Assembly: GCA_004555175.1 (NCBI GenBank)
Contig: SFJE01000028.1
Span: 1-23,548 of the forward strand
Source: Lentisphaeraceae bacterium
GTDB taxonomy: Bacteria; Verrucomicrobiota; Kiritimatiellia; RFP12; DVOR01
Length of the DNA stretch: 23,548 nt
Direction of reading: 5' to 3'
The notes below the pieces were generated by a model. It searched no databases, was not told the DNA's origin, and saw only the letters and a program-made list of their open reading frames with translations. Each line of letters begins with the position of its first letter. Position 1 is the stretch's first letter. The translations under genes and the position numbers were made by a program. This document shows, piece by piece, positions 6,893 to 14,912 of this stretch.

Positions 6893-8578
6893 ATGAACTA
6901 CCAAATCACCATTGCCATTCCCGGCCAGGCCGTGCGGCAGATTGTCTTCCCCTGCGGCGCCTACTTGGTTGGGCGCGGGCTTGATTGCCCCTTGCATGTG
7001 GAAGATGCCAGCGTCAGCGAGTTGCACGCCAAGCTCATCCTCACCCCCAGCGAGGTCTGGATCGAGGACCTTGGTTCCTCCAATGGCACAATGGTCAATG
7101 CCGTGCCCATTCGCGAACCACGGCGGTTGGATGACCGGGCCGTGGTGACCGTGGGTAGCTCCGTCTTTCGCGTCTCGCCCGCCGCCCAAGCGCCGGCCCC
7201 GACTCCCGCCCCTACGCCGGCCCCCGCGGCCGAGCCGCCCCCGCCGCCCAAACCGCTCCCCGAGGAGAAGCCCGACCCGCTCGCAATCGTCCGTGCCGAG
7301 GTCAAAGCGCAGATCCACGCCGAGTTGGTCAAGCGGCTGGACCTCAAGCGCCTGGCCACGAGCTCGCTCTCGGCCGAGGCGCTCGGCGCTCGCGTCCGCG
7401 AGACGCTCCAGGCCATCCTCGCCGAGATTACCGCGCGCAAGGCGCTGCCTGCGGGGTTGGACGCCCAGGCGCTGGAGGAGGAGCTCTACAATGAATCGGT
7501 CCGCTTGGGGCCTATCGAGACCTTTCTGGCCGATGAGAGCGTCACGGAGATTATGGTCAATGGCCCCCAGCAGGTCTATGTGGAGCGTCACGGCAAGCTC
7601 GAGCGCTCCTCGCTGACCTTTATGGACGAGGCGAGCGTGATGGCGGTCATCGAGCGGATCGTCTCCCCCCTCGGTCGGCGCATTGACGAGAGCCAGCCCT
7701 ATGTGGATGCCCGTTTGGCCGATGGTTCGCGCGTCAACGCCATTATCCCGCCCCTCTCGCTCATCGGCCCGTGCATTACCATCCGCAAGTTCGCCAAGCG
7801 CGTCCTGACGGTGGCCGACTTCATCCGCTTTGGCACCTGGACGCAGGCGATGGCCGACTTCCTGCGCGTCTGCGTGCTCCTGCGCAAGAACATCATCGTG
7901 GCCGGCGGCACGGGGTCGGGCAAGACCACGCTCCTGAATGTCCTCTCGGGCTTCATTCCGCCGAGCGACCGCATTCTCACCATCGAGGACGCTGCCGAAC
8001 TGCGTCTCAATCAGCCCCACGTGGTCCGCTTGGAAGCCCGTCCGCCAAACATCGAAGGGCGCGGTGCGGTGACCATTCGCGATTTGGTGCGCAACGCGCT
8101 GCGTATGCGCCCAGACCGCATCATCGTGGGCGAATGCCGCGGCGGAGAGAGCTTGGATATGCTCCAAGCGATGAATACCGGCCATGATGGCTCGCTCACC
8201 ACCGTCCACGCCAACTCGCCGCGCGATGTCATCAGCCGTTTGGAGACGATGGTGCTGATGTCGGGCGTCGAGTTGCCCAGCCGCGCCATTCGCGAGCAAA
8301 TTGCCTCGGCCGTCGACCTGGTGGTGCAGGAAGCGCGCCTCGCAGATGGCTCGCGCCGCATCGTCTCGGTGACGGAGGTGATGGGGATGGAGGGAACGCA
8401 GATCGTGATGCAGGAGCTCTTCACCTTCCGCCAGCGCGGGGTCGACCCCCAGGGCCGCATCTTGGGCGACCTGGTGGCCACCGGCACGATGCCCTCCTTC
8501 TACGACACGCTCTCCTCGCGCGGGCTGAGTCTGGATCCGGCCCTCTTTGCGCCTGAGGGCGAGGGAGGCTTGCGGTGA
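6893..8578 (+). CDS. cpaF: FHA domain-CpaF/TadA fusion, pilus assembly ATPase
   Basis: This 561-aa protein powers Tad pilus extension by ATP hydrolysis at the inner membrane. An FHA phosphothreonine-binding domain occupies ~22-95 (GRG at 27-29, VSELHA 41-46, DLGSSNGTMVN 59-69). A Pro/Ala-rich linker (~97-125) connects it to a complete secretion ATPase: N-domain VTEIMVNGP (~217-225), Walker A GGTGSGKTT (338-346), Walker B-region RIIVGECRG (409-417) and histidine box HAN (439-441). Ordinary CpaF proteins lack the FHA module in this form, so this version could respond to Ser/Thr kinase signalling. No Shine-Dalgarno is visible before the ATG. The gene ends in a GTGA overlap with tadB. Confidence 0.95.
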   Translation: MNYQITIAIPGQAVRQIVFPCGAYLVGRGLDCPLHVEDASVSELHAKLILTPSEVWIEDLGSSNGTMVNAVPIREPRRLDDRAVVTVGSSVFRVSPAAQAPAPTPAPTPAPAAEPPPPPKPLPEEKPDPLAIVRAEVKAQIHAELVKRLDLKRLATSSLSAEALGARVRETLQAILAEITARKALPAGLDAQALEEELYNESVRLGPIETFLADESVTEIMVNGPQQVYVERHGKLERSSLTFMDEASVMAVIERIVSPLGRRIDESQPYVDARLADGSRVNAIIPPLSLIGPCITIRKFAKRVLTVADFIRFGTWTQAMADFLRVCVLLRKNIIVAGGTGSGKTTLLNVLSGFIPPSDRILTIEDAAELRLNQPHVVRLEARPPNIEGRGAVTIRDLVRNALRMRPDRIIVGECRGGESLDMLQAMNTGHDGSLTTVHANSPRDVISRLETMVLMSGVELPSRAIREQIASAVDLVVQEARLADGSRRIVSVTEVMGMEGTQIVMQELFTFRQRGVDPQGRILGDLVATGTMPSFYDTLSSRGLSLDPALFAPEGEGGLR

Positions 8579-9453
8579 TCTTTTGGACCACCCTCCTCTT
8601 GGCCGCCTTGGCCGCCGGCACCCTCACCTGGGGCCTGGTCGCCGCCTTCGCCGAGGGGGCCGCCGCCACCGCCGGCACCTACGAGCGCGAGATGACCCAG
8701 TCGCTTGAGGCCATGTTCCTCTTCGTGCCGGCCAAGCGGTTGGTCGACCTGGGGTGGATGGCCGCCGCGTTCGTCTTTCTGCTGGTGATGTTGCCCTTCT
8801 GCCGATTGGAGCCGGTGTGGGTGGTGCCGGCAGGACTCTGCGTGGCCGGCGCGCTCGCCTCGGGGGCCTTTTTCCTGCCGCGCCTGGTGGTGCGCCACCT
8901 CCGCGCCCGCCGCCTCGAGCGCTTCAATCTCCAGCTCCTCGAGGCACTCCCGACGATGGCCAACGCGCTGCGCGCCGGCTTCTCCATCAACCAGGCCTTC
9001 GATGCCGTGGCGCAGGGCACCTCCGGCCCCATCCAGCAAGAGTTCTCCCTGATGCTCCACCAGATGCAGGTGGGCGTCTCCTTCTCCGATGCCTTGGCCG
9101 AGCTCGACCGCCGTGTCGGCAGCGAAGACCTCACCCTCGTCTGCACGGCCATTGACATCGCTCGCCGCTCTGGTGGCAACCTCACCGAGATCTTTGAGAC
9201 CATTGCCCAGACCATCCGCGCCCGGTTGCGCATTGCCCAGCACGTCAAGTCCCTGACCGCCCAGGGCCGCCTGCAGGGGCTCATTATTGGCGCCATGCCC
9301 TTCCTGCTGGCCGGCGGATTGGCCATCTTTAAGCCCAAATTGATGCTCCCTTTTATCTGCTCGCTCCCCGGTGCGCTCACCCTCCTGGCCGTTTGTGCCC
9401 TCGTCGCGCTCGGCGGCTGGATGATCCGCAAGATTGTCACCATCGACGTGTAG
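8575..9453 (+). CDS. tadB: Tad pilus inner-membrane platform protein TadB
   Basis: This 292-aa type II secretion F-family protein has a membrane segment at the N-terminus (~5-25), two more at ~58-77 and ~83-103, the cytoplasmic T2SSF domain (~115-235, with LLEALPTMANALRAGFSINQ and AIDIARRSGGNL) and two C-terminal helices. Together with TadC it forms the platform on which the CpaF ATPase acts. The GTG start overlaps the cpaF stop as GTGA and has GAGGGAGG six bases upstream, which decides the start and shows translational coupling. Confidence 0.93.
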   Translation: MIFWTTLLLAALAAGTLTWGLVAAFAEGAAATAGTYEREMTQSLEAMFLFVPAKRLVDLGWMAAAFVFLLVMLPFCRLEPVWVVPAGLCVAGALASGAFFLPRLVVRHLRARRLERFNLQLLEALPTMANALRAGFSINQAFDAVAQGTSGPIQQEFSLMLHQMQVGVSFSDALAELDRRVGSEDLTLVCTAIDIARRSGGNLTEIFETIAQTIRARLRIAQHVKSLTAQGRLQGLIIGAMPFLLAGGLAIFKPKLMLPFICSLPGALTLLAVCALVALGGWMIRKIVTIDV

Positions 9454-9460
9454 GCCCCCT

Positions 9461-10345
9461 ATGCTCCTCTTCTGGTCCGCCCTCCTCCTCTGGGCCGCGA
9501 GCGCCGCGGCGTTGGCCTGGTACGTCCTCTTCTACGCCACGCGCGTCACCTACGTCACCCTCGCCGATGGCCGCGCCCAGCTCCGGATCCTCCCGCTCCC
9601 CTTCCGGTTGCTTCTGCCCTTTACGCAGAACCTCGACCCCCTCCTCCGGCGCGAGAGCTTCTCGCAAGCCGCCGCCTCCGCCGCCTGGCAACTCACCGCC
9701 GCCGGCTACGACGGCCTCCTCTCTGGTCGCGAGTTTGTGGCCCTCAAGCTCCTCCTTCCCCTCGCCGCCGCCCTCCTCCTGGCGCTACTCTTCATTCCCT
9801 TAGGCCTTGAGGCCACGCTCCCCTGGCTGATGGGCACCCTCCTGGCCTGGATGTGGCCGCTCCATTGGCTCCGCCGCGAACGCGCCCGCCGCGCCAAGGC
9901 CATCCTCCGCGCCCTCCCCTTCGTCCTCGACCTCCTCACCCTCTCCGTTGAAGCCGGGATGGACTTCATCGGCGCCATCCAGCGCAACTGCTCGATGCGC
10001 AAGCCCGACCCCCTCAATGAAGAGCTCTTGCGTATGCAGCGCGAAATCCAAATCGGCACCACCCGAAAGGTCGCCCTCGCCAACCTCGCCGACCGCGTCC
10101 GCATCCCCCAGGTCCGCACCCTCACCAACGCCCTCATCCAGGCCGACGAACTGGGCGTCTCCATCGGCACTATCCTGCGCATCCAGGCCGAGCAGCTTCG
10201 CCAAGACCGCTTCGAGCGCGCCGAAAAGCTCGCTCACGAGGCCCCCACCAAGCTCCTCTTCCCCCTCCTCCTCTTCATCTTCCCGGCCACGATTATCGTC
10301 CTCCTCGGCCCCATCCTCGCCAATGTCTTGCGCGACTTTGCGTAA
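9461..10345 (+). CDS. tadC: Tad pilus inner-membrane platform protein TadC
   Basis: This 294-aa T2SSF-family protein is paralogous to TadB. It has an N-terminal helix (~5-24), a hydrophobic pair at ~95-135, a T2SSF domain (~150-265, with LPFVLDLLTLSVEAGMDFI and LIQADELGVSIGTILRIQAE) and a C-terminal helix ending at ILANVLRDFA. Upstream in-frame codons overlap the end of tadB. The ATG at 9461, seven bases after the tadB stop, gives the normal TadC length, although no Shine-Dalgarno is visible. It is the last gene of the cluster. Pilin, secretin, TadZ, TadD and prepilin peptidase genes must be elsewhere if the system is functional. Confidence 0.92.
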   Translation: MLLFWSALLLWAASAAALAWYVLFYATRVTYVTLADGRAQLRILPLPFRLLLPFTQNLDPLLRRESFSQAAASAAWQLTAAGYDGLLSGREFVALKLLLPLAAALLLALLFIPLGLEATLPWLMGTLLAWMWPLHWLRRERARRAKAILRALPFVLDLLTLSVEAGMDFIGAIQRNCSMRKPDPLNEELLRMQREIQIGTTRKVALANLADRVRIPQVRTLTNALIQADELGVSIGTILRIQAEQLRQDRFERAEKLAHEAPTKLLFPLLLFIFPATIIVLLGPILANVLRDFA

Positions 10346-10401
10346 CGCGCGTGTTCTGAAGGGCTTGTTAGGGGCTAGCGCGCGCCGCGCCGAACCTGTT
10401 A

Positions 10402-10425
10402 TGCTATAGTATGCGCCGAAAGGAG
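10402..10425 (+). promoter_or_regulatory. Extended -10 promoter and Shine-Dalgarno of the AAA-ATPase gene
   Basis: TGCTATAGT (10402-10410) is an extended -10 without a clear -35. The expected start near 10417 leaves a very short leader (~14 nt) that still contains AAAGGAG (10419-10425), five bases before the ATG at 10431. Confidence 0.6.
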
Positions 10426-10430
10426 CGAAG

Positions 10431-12017
10431 ATGGTGATAATCAATGAGGCCTGTTCAGAGTTTGCGATGCTTCGCGAGGCGCAAAATCTCTATGTCGATA
10501 AGACGGACTACTTCTATGAGTTGATTCAGTCGGCCATTCGTGCACCGCGCTTTTTCTTTTTGGCGCGGCCGCGGCGCTTTGGCAAGTCGCTGATGATCTC
10601 CACCTTCAAGGCCATCTTTCAAGGCAAGCGCGAACTCTTTGAGGGCCTGGCCATCTCCAAGACCGACTACGACTGGCAGCCCTATCCAGTGTTGCACTTG
10701 GATTTGTCGATGGCAACGGGTGAGTCGCTTGAGAGCTGCTTGAGCGGGCTGAACCAACAGGTGAAAGATGCCATTTCGCTCGCCGGCTTTAAGGTGAATC
10801 AGGCGTTGCCGAGGGAGATGCTTGCGGCTGTCTTTGCGCAGCTGAGGGAAGCAGGGAAGCAGGCAGTGGTCTTGATCGACGAGTACGATGCGCCCATCTG
10901 CCACACCTTGGACCGGCCCGAGCTCTGCGAGGCGATCCGTGGCGAGTTGGCCAACTTCTATTCCGTTTTGAAGGCCAATCAAGCGGCGATTCGCTTCGCG
11001 ATGATTACTGGCATCTCCAAGTTCGCCTCAATGGCCGTCTTCTCGGGGCTGAATAATATCGTCGACCTGACCTACGATCCCGACTACGCCGCCATGCTCG
11101 GCTACACCCAGGCCGAGCTGGAGGCAAACTTCGGCGAGCACCTCGATCGCCGCGCCAAAGAGATGGGTCTCTCCAAGGCCGACTTTATGGCCGGGCTCGC
11201 CCATTGGTTCAATGGCTACCGTTTCTCCATCGCCTCCGAGGCTTCGGTCTACAATCCCGTGGCGATTGCGCGGACATTGACCTCTCGTTGGCCCGATTTT
11301 GATGCCCAGTGGACGACCACCGGCCGCTCCTCAATGCTCTCAAAGTTCCTCCGGCGCGATGACTTGCTCAAGATTGACTTTCAGCGCCCCATCACCGCCT
11401 CGCGGAGCAGTCTGGAGACGCCTTCGCAGATTGCCGCCCTCTCGCCCGTGGCGGTGCTCTATCAGACCGGCTATCTAACGCTGGCGGGCTATGACCGTGC
11501 CTCGGGGAACTACATTCTGCGCATTCCCGACGAGGAGGTCCGCCGCGACCTGATGGCCTTCCTCTGCGAACTGACCATCGCCTCCGATGCCACGCGCGAA
11601 GATGCCCGCGCCCATGTCTCCATCAACTCGCTCGACGACCTCCTCAACGTCGACCTCTACGAGATGTACGCCCAGTGCCACTACGGCCCTACCGAGACGC
11701 GCATCCAGGAGTACAACTACCAGCGCATCCTCCAAATCCTCTTCTGGTCGCTCGGCTACGACCCCATTGTCGAGCCGGTGCAATCCTCCGGCAAGCATGC
11801 CGACCTCGTGGTCAAGGCGGGCGATGTCATCTTTGTCTTCGAGCTCAAGAGCGATGGCACCACCGCCGAGGCGGCCCTCCAGCAGATCAAGGACCGCGGC
11901 TACGCCACGCCCTACCTCCACGACGGCCGCCCCGTTGCGATTGTCGGCCTCGCCTTCCATAAGGGCCAACGCGAACTCCAAGGCGTCGCCTACGAGGTGC
12001 TCCCCTCCTTGGCGTAA
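10431..12017 (+). CDS. AAA-ATPase-like / PD-(D/E)XK nuclease-like protein
   Basis: This 528-aa protein matches the two-domain family with an AAA-ATPase-like module (PF09820 type) and a DUF1703 PD-(D/E)XK module (PF08011 type). It has the family N-terminus (NLYVDKTDYFYELI), a P-loop variant RPRRFGKS (46-53) and Walker B VLIDEYD (147-153). The C-terminal nuclease-fold core has D458 (HADLVV), the E-x-K pair E471/K473 (FELK) and a downstream Q485. The family is common and often multicopy in anaerobic and host-associated bacteria. Its biological role is not settled; mobile-element or phage-related functions have been proposed. All signature residues are present, so it is probably intact. It has its own promoter and Shine-Dalgarno. 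Confidence 0.92.
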   Translation: MVIINEACSEFAMLREAQNLYVDKTDYFYELIQSAIRAPRFFFLARPRRFGKSLMISTFKAIFQGKRELFEGLAISKTDYDWQPYPVLHLDLSMATGESLESCLSGLNQQVKDAISLAGFKVNQALPREMLAAVFAQLREAGKQAVVLIDEYDAPICHTLDRPELCEAIRGELANFYSVLKANQAAIRFAMITGISKFASMAVFSGLNNIVDLTYDPDYAAMLGYTQAELEANFGEHLDRRAKEMGLSKADFMAGLAHWFNGYRFSIASEASVYNPVAIARTLTSRWPDFDAQWTTTGRSSMLSKFLRRDDLLKIDFQRPITASRSSLETPSQIAALSPVAVLYQTGYLTLAGYDRASGNYILRIPDEEVRRDLMAFLCELTIASDATREDARAHVSINSLDDLLNVDLYEMYAQCHYGPTETRIQEYNYQRILQILFWSLGYDPIVEPVQSSGKHADLVVKAGDVIFVFELKSDGTTAEAALQQIKDRGYATPYLHDGRPVAIVGLAFHKGQRELQGVAYEVLPSLA

Positions 12018-12041
12018 GAAGCGTAGGACAGGGAGGCTGCA

Positions 12042-13694
12042 ATGAACTTTTCTGTGGGTATTCGCTTGGGTTCGCCACGGCGTAACCTGAAGTCTCTTCG
12101 TGAGATGTCGCCGGCGGGGATTGTGTGGATGTGCTGCGTTCTGTTCGTGGTCACTTCGGGCTTTCAAGGGATGCTTTATTGGTTGCCGCTGTATAAGACC
12201 CGGCAACTGCACGCGCACGATCGGGTGGACGCCACGGTGCTCTCGCTCGAACCGCTCCGCAATGGTGTGCGTGCGCGAATCGCCGACCCGGAGACGGGGG
12301 CCGAGCAGGTGATTGTCTGGTCTGCCGAGCAGGCGGCCGACGTGGTGGACTTGCTTAATGCGCCGTCTGCGCAGATACCGTGTTTGCGGCAGGCGGCGGG
12401 AGCGCTTGAGCCGATTCTGTTTGCCTGCCCGCCGGCGCCCTTACGCATTGGGGGCGCGCTCTTCTTGACGATTTTCTTGGGCGCGTTGGCAGGGGCGTTG
12501 CTGAGTAAGTTTGCCTGGATGCGGCGCCATCAGCGACTATATACGAGCCTGTTGGTCTCCCCGCCCTTGGTGAGCGCGCTGGTGCTGTCGGTGGCCACGG
12601 ATTCTGCGCTGTGGGTGCTGCTCCATCTGTTGGCCTTTACCTTGCCTTACGCGGTGGTGTGGTGGGCATTGCGGCCCGAAGGCAGCGAGGCGGCGCCGGC
12701 GCTCTCGCTCCTGGCGTGGTTGCGCGGAGTGCGCCGCATCGCGTGGGTCTTGCCGGTCTTTGCGTTGGTGATGATTGCCGTTGGCGTGGGTTGCTTCATT
12801 GGCGATGGCGTGCGCCTGACCCGGGCGAGCTGGTCGCTGCGCGAGCGCGAGCGCGTCGAGCTCACCCCCTGCGGCGCGTGGACCACGACCTCCTCCGGCG
12901 GCCGTCGCGGCGGCAGGACCACCACCTGTCATCTGCTGGCCGCCTACACCGTGGGTCAGCGCACCTACTTTGCGCACTGGACCACCAAAGAGGTCTTCTC
13001 CCTCAGTGCCGAGGCCATCGACCGCGCCCACCGAAATATTCGCGCGCTCCGGCGAGGTTACAAGCGCCTCGGCTCGGTGGCGGCGGGCGATCCCACCGAC
13101 GTGCTTCCCTGTGAGGCGGGGCTCGAGGAGCATCCCTTGCGCGGCAAAGTGCCCGCCATTGCGGACTATCTCCTGCGCCTGGGCGGGACCCTCGCGCTCC
13201 TGCTGGGGGCTGGGGTGCTCTCCGCCGTCTGCCGTCTGCCTGGCCAAGCGCGCGTCTACCGCTACACGCAAGATAACACGCTCCGCCTGGCCGCGCCGCA
13301 GCAGGCCGCCGGTTACCTCTGCGTGGCGCTGCCCGCGTTGCTGCTGATCTCCTTCTGCCACTTTGTCACTCTCTGGCGCGTTGGGCTGGGCATCCCGGTG
13401 CTTCAGTTGCTCCTGCTCTTGCCGCTGCCGGTGGGGGCGATCATCTTCGCCGCAATCCTCCGCCGGAAGGCCCGGAAAGCAACCGCTATCCATTACCGCG
13501 TACTTGGACCGGGGGCCTGGGAGGTGGAGCTCTTGCCCCACAGTCGGCGCTTGAGCAAGGTCGAGGTCGACGGCCAAGCGCTCCCCATCGACTCCGCCGA
13601 CGCGGGTACGTGGCGCTTCACCGTGCCGCCCGAGAGCCGCGAACTCCTGGTGCTTACGGGCGACAAGCAGGTGCTCGTGCTGCCCGCGGAATAG
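12042..13694 (+). CDS. Polytopic membrane protein, possibly with two DUF3592-like extracytoplasmic domains
   Basis: This 550-aa protein is of unknown function. Predicted membrane helices lie at ~25-47, 135-157, 168-186, 189-210, 233-254, 377-397, 424-444 and 450-472. Two soluble loops have a similar layout: ~50-130 (RVDATVLSLEPLRNGVRARI, C114/C129) and ~258-370 (ERVELTPCGAW, then CHLLAAYTVGQRTYFAHW, C277/C296/C357). Both recall the DUF3592 pattern and suggest an internal duplication. The C-terminal ~75 residues are a soluble beta-rich tail. The start is fixed by AGGGAGG six bases upstream of the ATG, 24 bp after the previous gene, so co-transcription with it is likely. The DUF3592 link is tentative. 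Confidence 0.82.
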   Translation: MNFSVGIRLGSPRRNLKSLREMSPAGIVWMCCVLFVVTSGFQGMLYWLPLYKTRQLHAHDRVDATVLSLEPLRNGVRARIADPETGAEQVIVWSAEQAADVVDLLNAPSAQIPCLRQAAGALEPILFACPPAPLRIGGALFLTIFLGALAGALLSKFAWMRRHQRLYTSLLVSPPLVSALVLSVATDSALWVLLHLLAFTLPYAVVWWALRPEGSEAAPALSLLAWLRGVRRIAWVLPVFALVMIAVGVGCFIGDGVRLTRASWSLRERERVELTPCGAWTTTSSGGRRGGRTTTCHLLAAYTVGQRTYFAHWTTKEVFSLSAEAIDRAHRNIRALRRGYKRLGSVAAGDPTDVLPCEAGLEEHPLRGKVPAIADYLLRLGGTLALLLGAGVLSAVCRLPGQARVYRYTQDNTLRLAAPQQAAGYLCVALPALLLISFCHFVTLWRVGLGIPVLQLLLLLPLPVGAIIFAAILRRKARKATAIHYRVLGPGAWEVELLPHSRRLSKVEVDGQALPIDSADAGTWRFTVPPESRELLVLTGDKQVLVLPAE

Positions 13695-13712
13695 ACCCTC
13701 CGACCAGGGGTG

Positions 13713-13729
13713 TGCTAGAATGGGACCTA
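13713..13729 (+). promoter_or_regulatory. Extended -10 promoter, predicted leaderless start of murG
   Basis: TGCTAGAAT (13713-13721) forms an extended -10 in the 34-bp gap before murG. Seven bases separate it from the ATG at 13729, so transcription should begin within a base of the start codon. No -35 and no Shine-Dalgarno are visible. Confidence 0.5.
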
Positions 13730-14814
13730 TGAACAAGCGCATTGCAATCGCCTGCGGGGGGACCGGCGGGCACATTCATCCGGCGCTGGCGGTGGCCGAT
13801 TGCCTCCGCGAGCAGGGCGCCGAACTCTCGCTCATCCTCTCGGGTACGCGTAAGGCCGAGGCGCCGACCGCGGCCGCTTGGCAAGGCCCGCTTCTGAAGT
13901 CCGGCGCGCGGCCGATTCGCGACCCGCGCAATCTGCTGGCGGTGGTGCGGTGTTGGCGTTTCCTGCGGCGGGAGCGGCCAGGCGTGCTCTTCGCGACGGG
14001 GGGCTACACCTCCTTCGCGCCCGTGGTCGCCGCGCGGATGCTGAAGATCCCGGTGGTGCTACACGAGGCGAATAGTCTGCCCGGCAAGGCGGTGCGCTGG
14101 CTCTCGCGCCATCTGCGCGTGGAGGCGGTGGCCACGAGCTTCCCGGAGAGCGCGGCCAAGCTGCCGTGGGCGCGGTGTGTGCAGACGGGGTTGCCGGTGC
14201 GCCGGAGCGTCTTGGCGGCGTTGGCGCGGGCGCAGGCGGTGGAGAAGGCGGAGGGGCGACTGACGGTGTTGGTGACGGGGGGGAGCCAGGGGGCGCGGGG
14301 GATGAACCGCCTGGTGGCGCCCATCCTCGCCTCGCTGGCGCAGAGTGACCCCAAGGTGCGCATTATCCACCAGTGCGGCGCAGCCGACTGCGAGGAGATG
14401 GCGCGCGTCTATGCCGCCACGCCCGGTCAGGTGCAGGTGGCGGCCTTCCTGGAGGATATGGGCTCGGCCTACGGTCAGGCCGACATTGTCATCGCCCGCG
14501 CCGGGGCCGCGACCTGCTTCGAGATTGCCGCTTGTGCCGTGCCGGCAATCCTCATTCCCTTGCCAACGGCCGCCGAGCACCATCAGCACGTCAATGCCCA
14601 AGCCCTTGTTCGCTCCGGCGGGGCGCTCCTTTTCGACCAGGTTTCCGGCGAGCCGATACAGCTGGCCGAGGCTATCCGCCAGCTCTACTCCGACCCCCTC
14701 CTGCGCAAGATGATGCACCAGGCCCTCGCCGACCTCCCCAAGCCCGATGCCGCCGGCGCGTGCGCAGCGTTGCTACGCTCGATAGGCGATAGGCGGCTCG
14801 CTTCGCTCGCGTGA
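13729..14814 (+). CDS. murG: UDP-GlcNAc:undecaprenyl-PP-MurNAc-pentapeptide GlcNAc transferase MurG
   Basis: This 361-aa GT28 glycosyltransferase converts lipid I to lipid II on the cytoplasmic face of the inner membrane. Family signatures are present in order: GGTGGHIHPALAVA (10-23), GGYTSFAPVVAA, LHEANSLPGKAVRWL, VTGGSQGARGMN at the domain junction, FLEDMGSAYGQADIVIARAGAATCFE, and PLPTAAEHHQHVNA for UDP-GlcNAc binding. An ATG three codons upstream overlaps the -10 element, so 13729 is preferred. The last codons (GDRRLASLA) are encoded by DNA that resembles intergenic repeat words (GGCTCGCTTCGCTCGCG), suggesting the C-terminus has run into repeat sequence. It stands alone, away from the usual division and cell-wall gene cluster. 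Confidence 0.95.
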   Translation: MNKRIAIACGGTGGHIHPALAVADCLREQGAELSLILSGTRKAEAPTAAAWQGPLLKSGARPIRDPRNLLAVVRCWRFLRRERPGVLFATGGYTSFAPVVAARMLKIPVVLHEANSLPGKAVRWLSRHLRVEAVATSFPESAAKLPWARCVQTGLPVRRSVLAALARAQAVEKAEGRLTVLVTGGSQGARGMNRLVAPILASLAQSDPKVRIIHQCGAADCEEMARVYAATPGQVQVAAFLEDMGSAYGQADIVIARAGAATCFEIAACAVPAILIPLPTAAEHHQHVNAQALVRSGGALLFDQVSGEPIQLAEAIRQLYSDPLLRKMMHQALADLPKPDAAGACAALLRSIGDRRLASLA

Positions 14815-14851
14815 GGCGCACCTAACGGCGGCTTTGCCGCCACCTCACAAG

Positions 14852-14894
14852 GCACAAAGAAAGGGCGCGCCGTCTGGCGCGCCCTCCTTTGTGC
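14852..14894. terminator. Bidirectional terminator between murG and groEL
   Basis: GCACAAAG and CTTTGTGC flank an inner perfect 10-bp stem AGGGCGCGCC/GGCGCGCCCT with loop GTCT. The two genes converge here, so one hairpin can serve both strands. A smaller hairpin GGCGGC-TTT-GCCGCC lies just before it, near 14827-14841. Confidence 0.85.
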
Positions 14895-14912
14895 GTTTGC
14901 AAGCGCAGCGGC

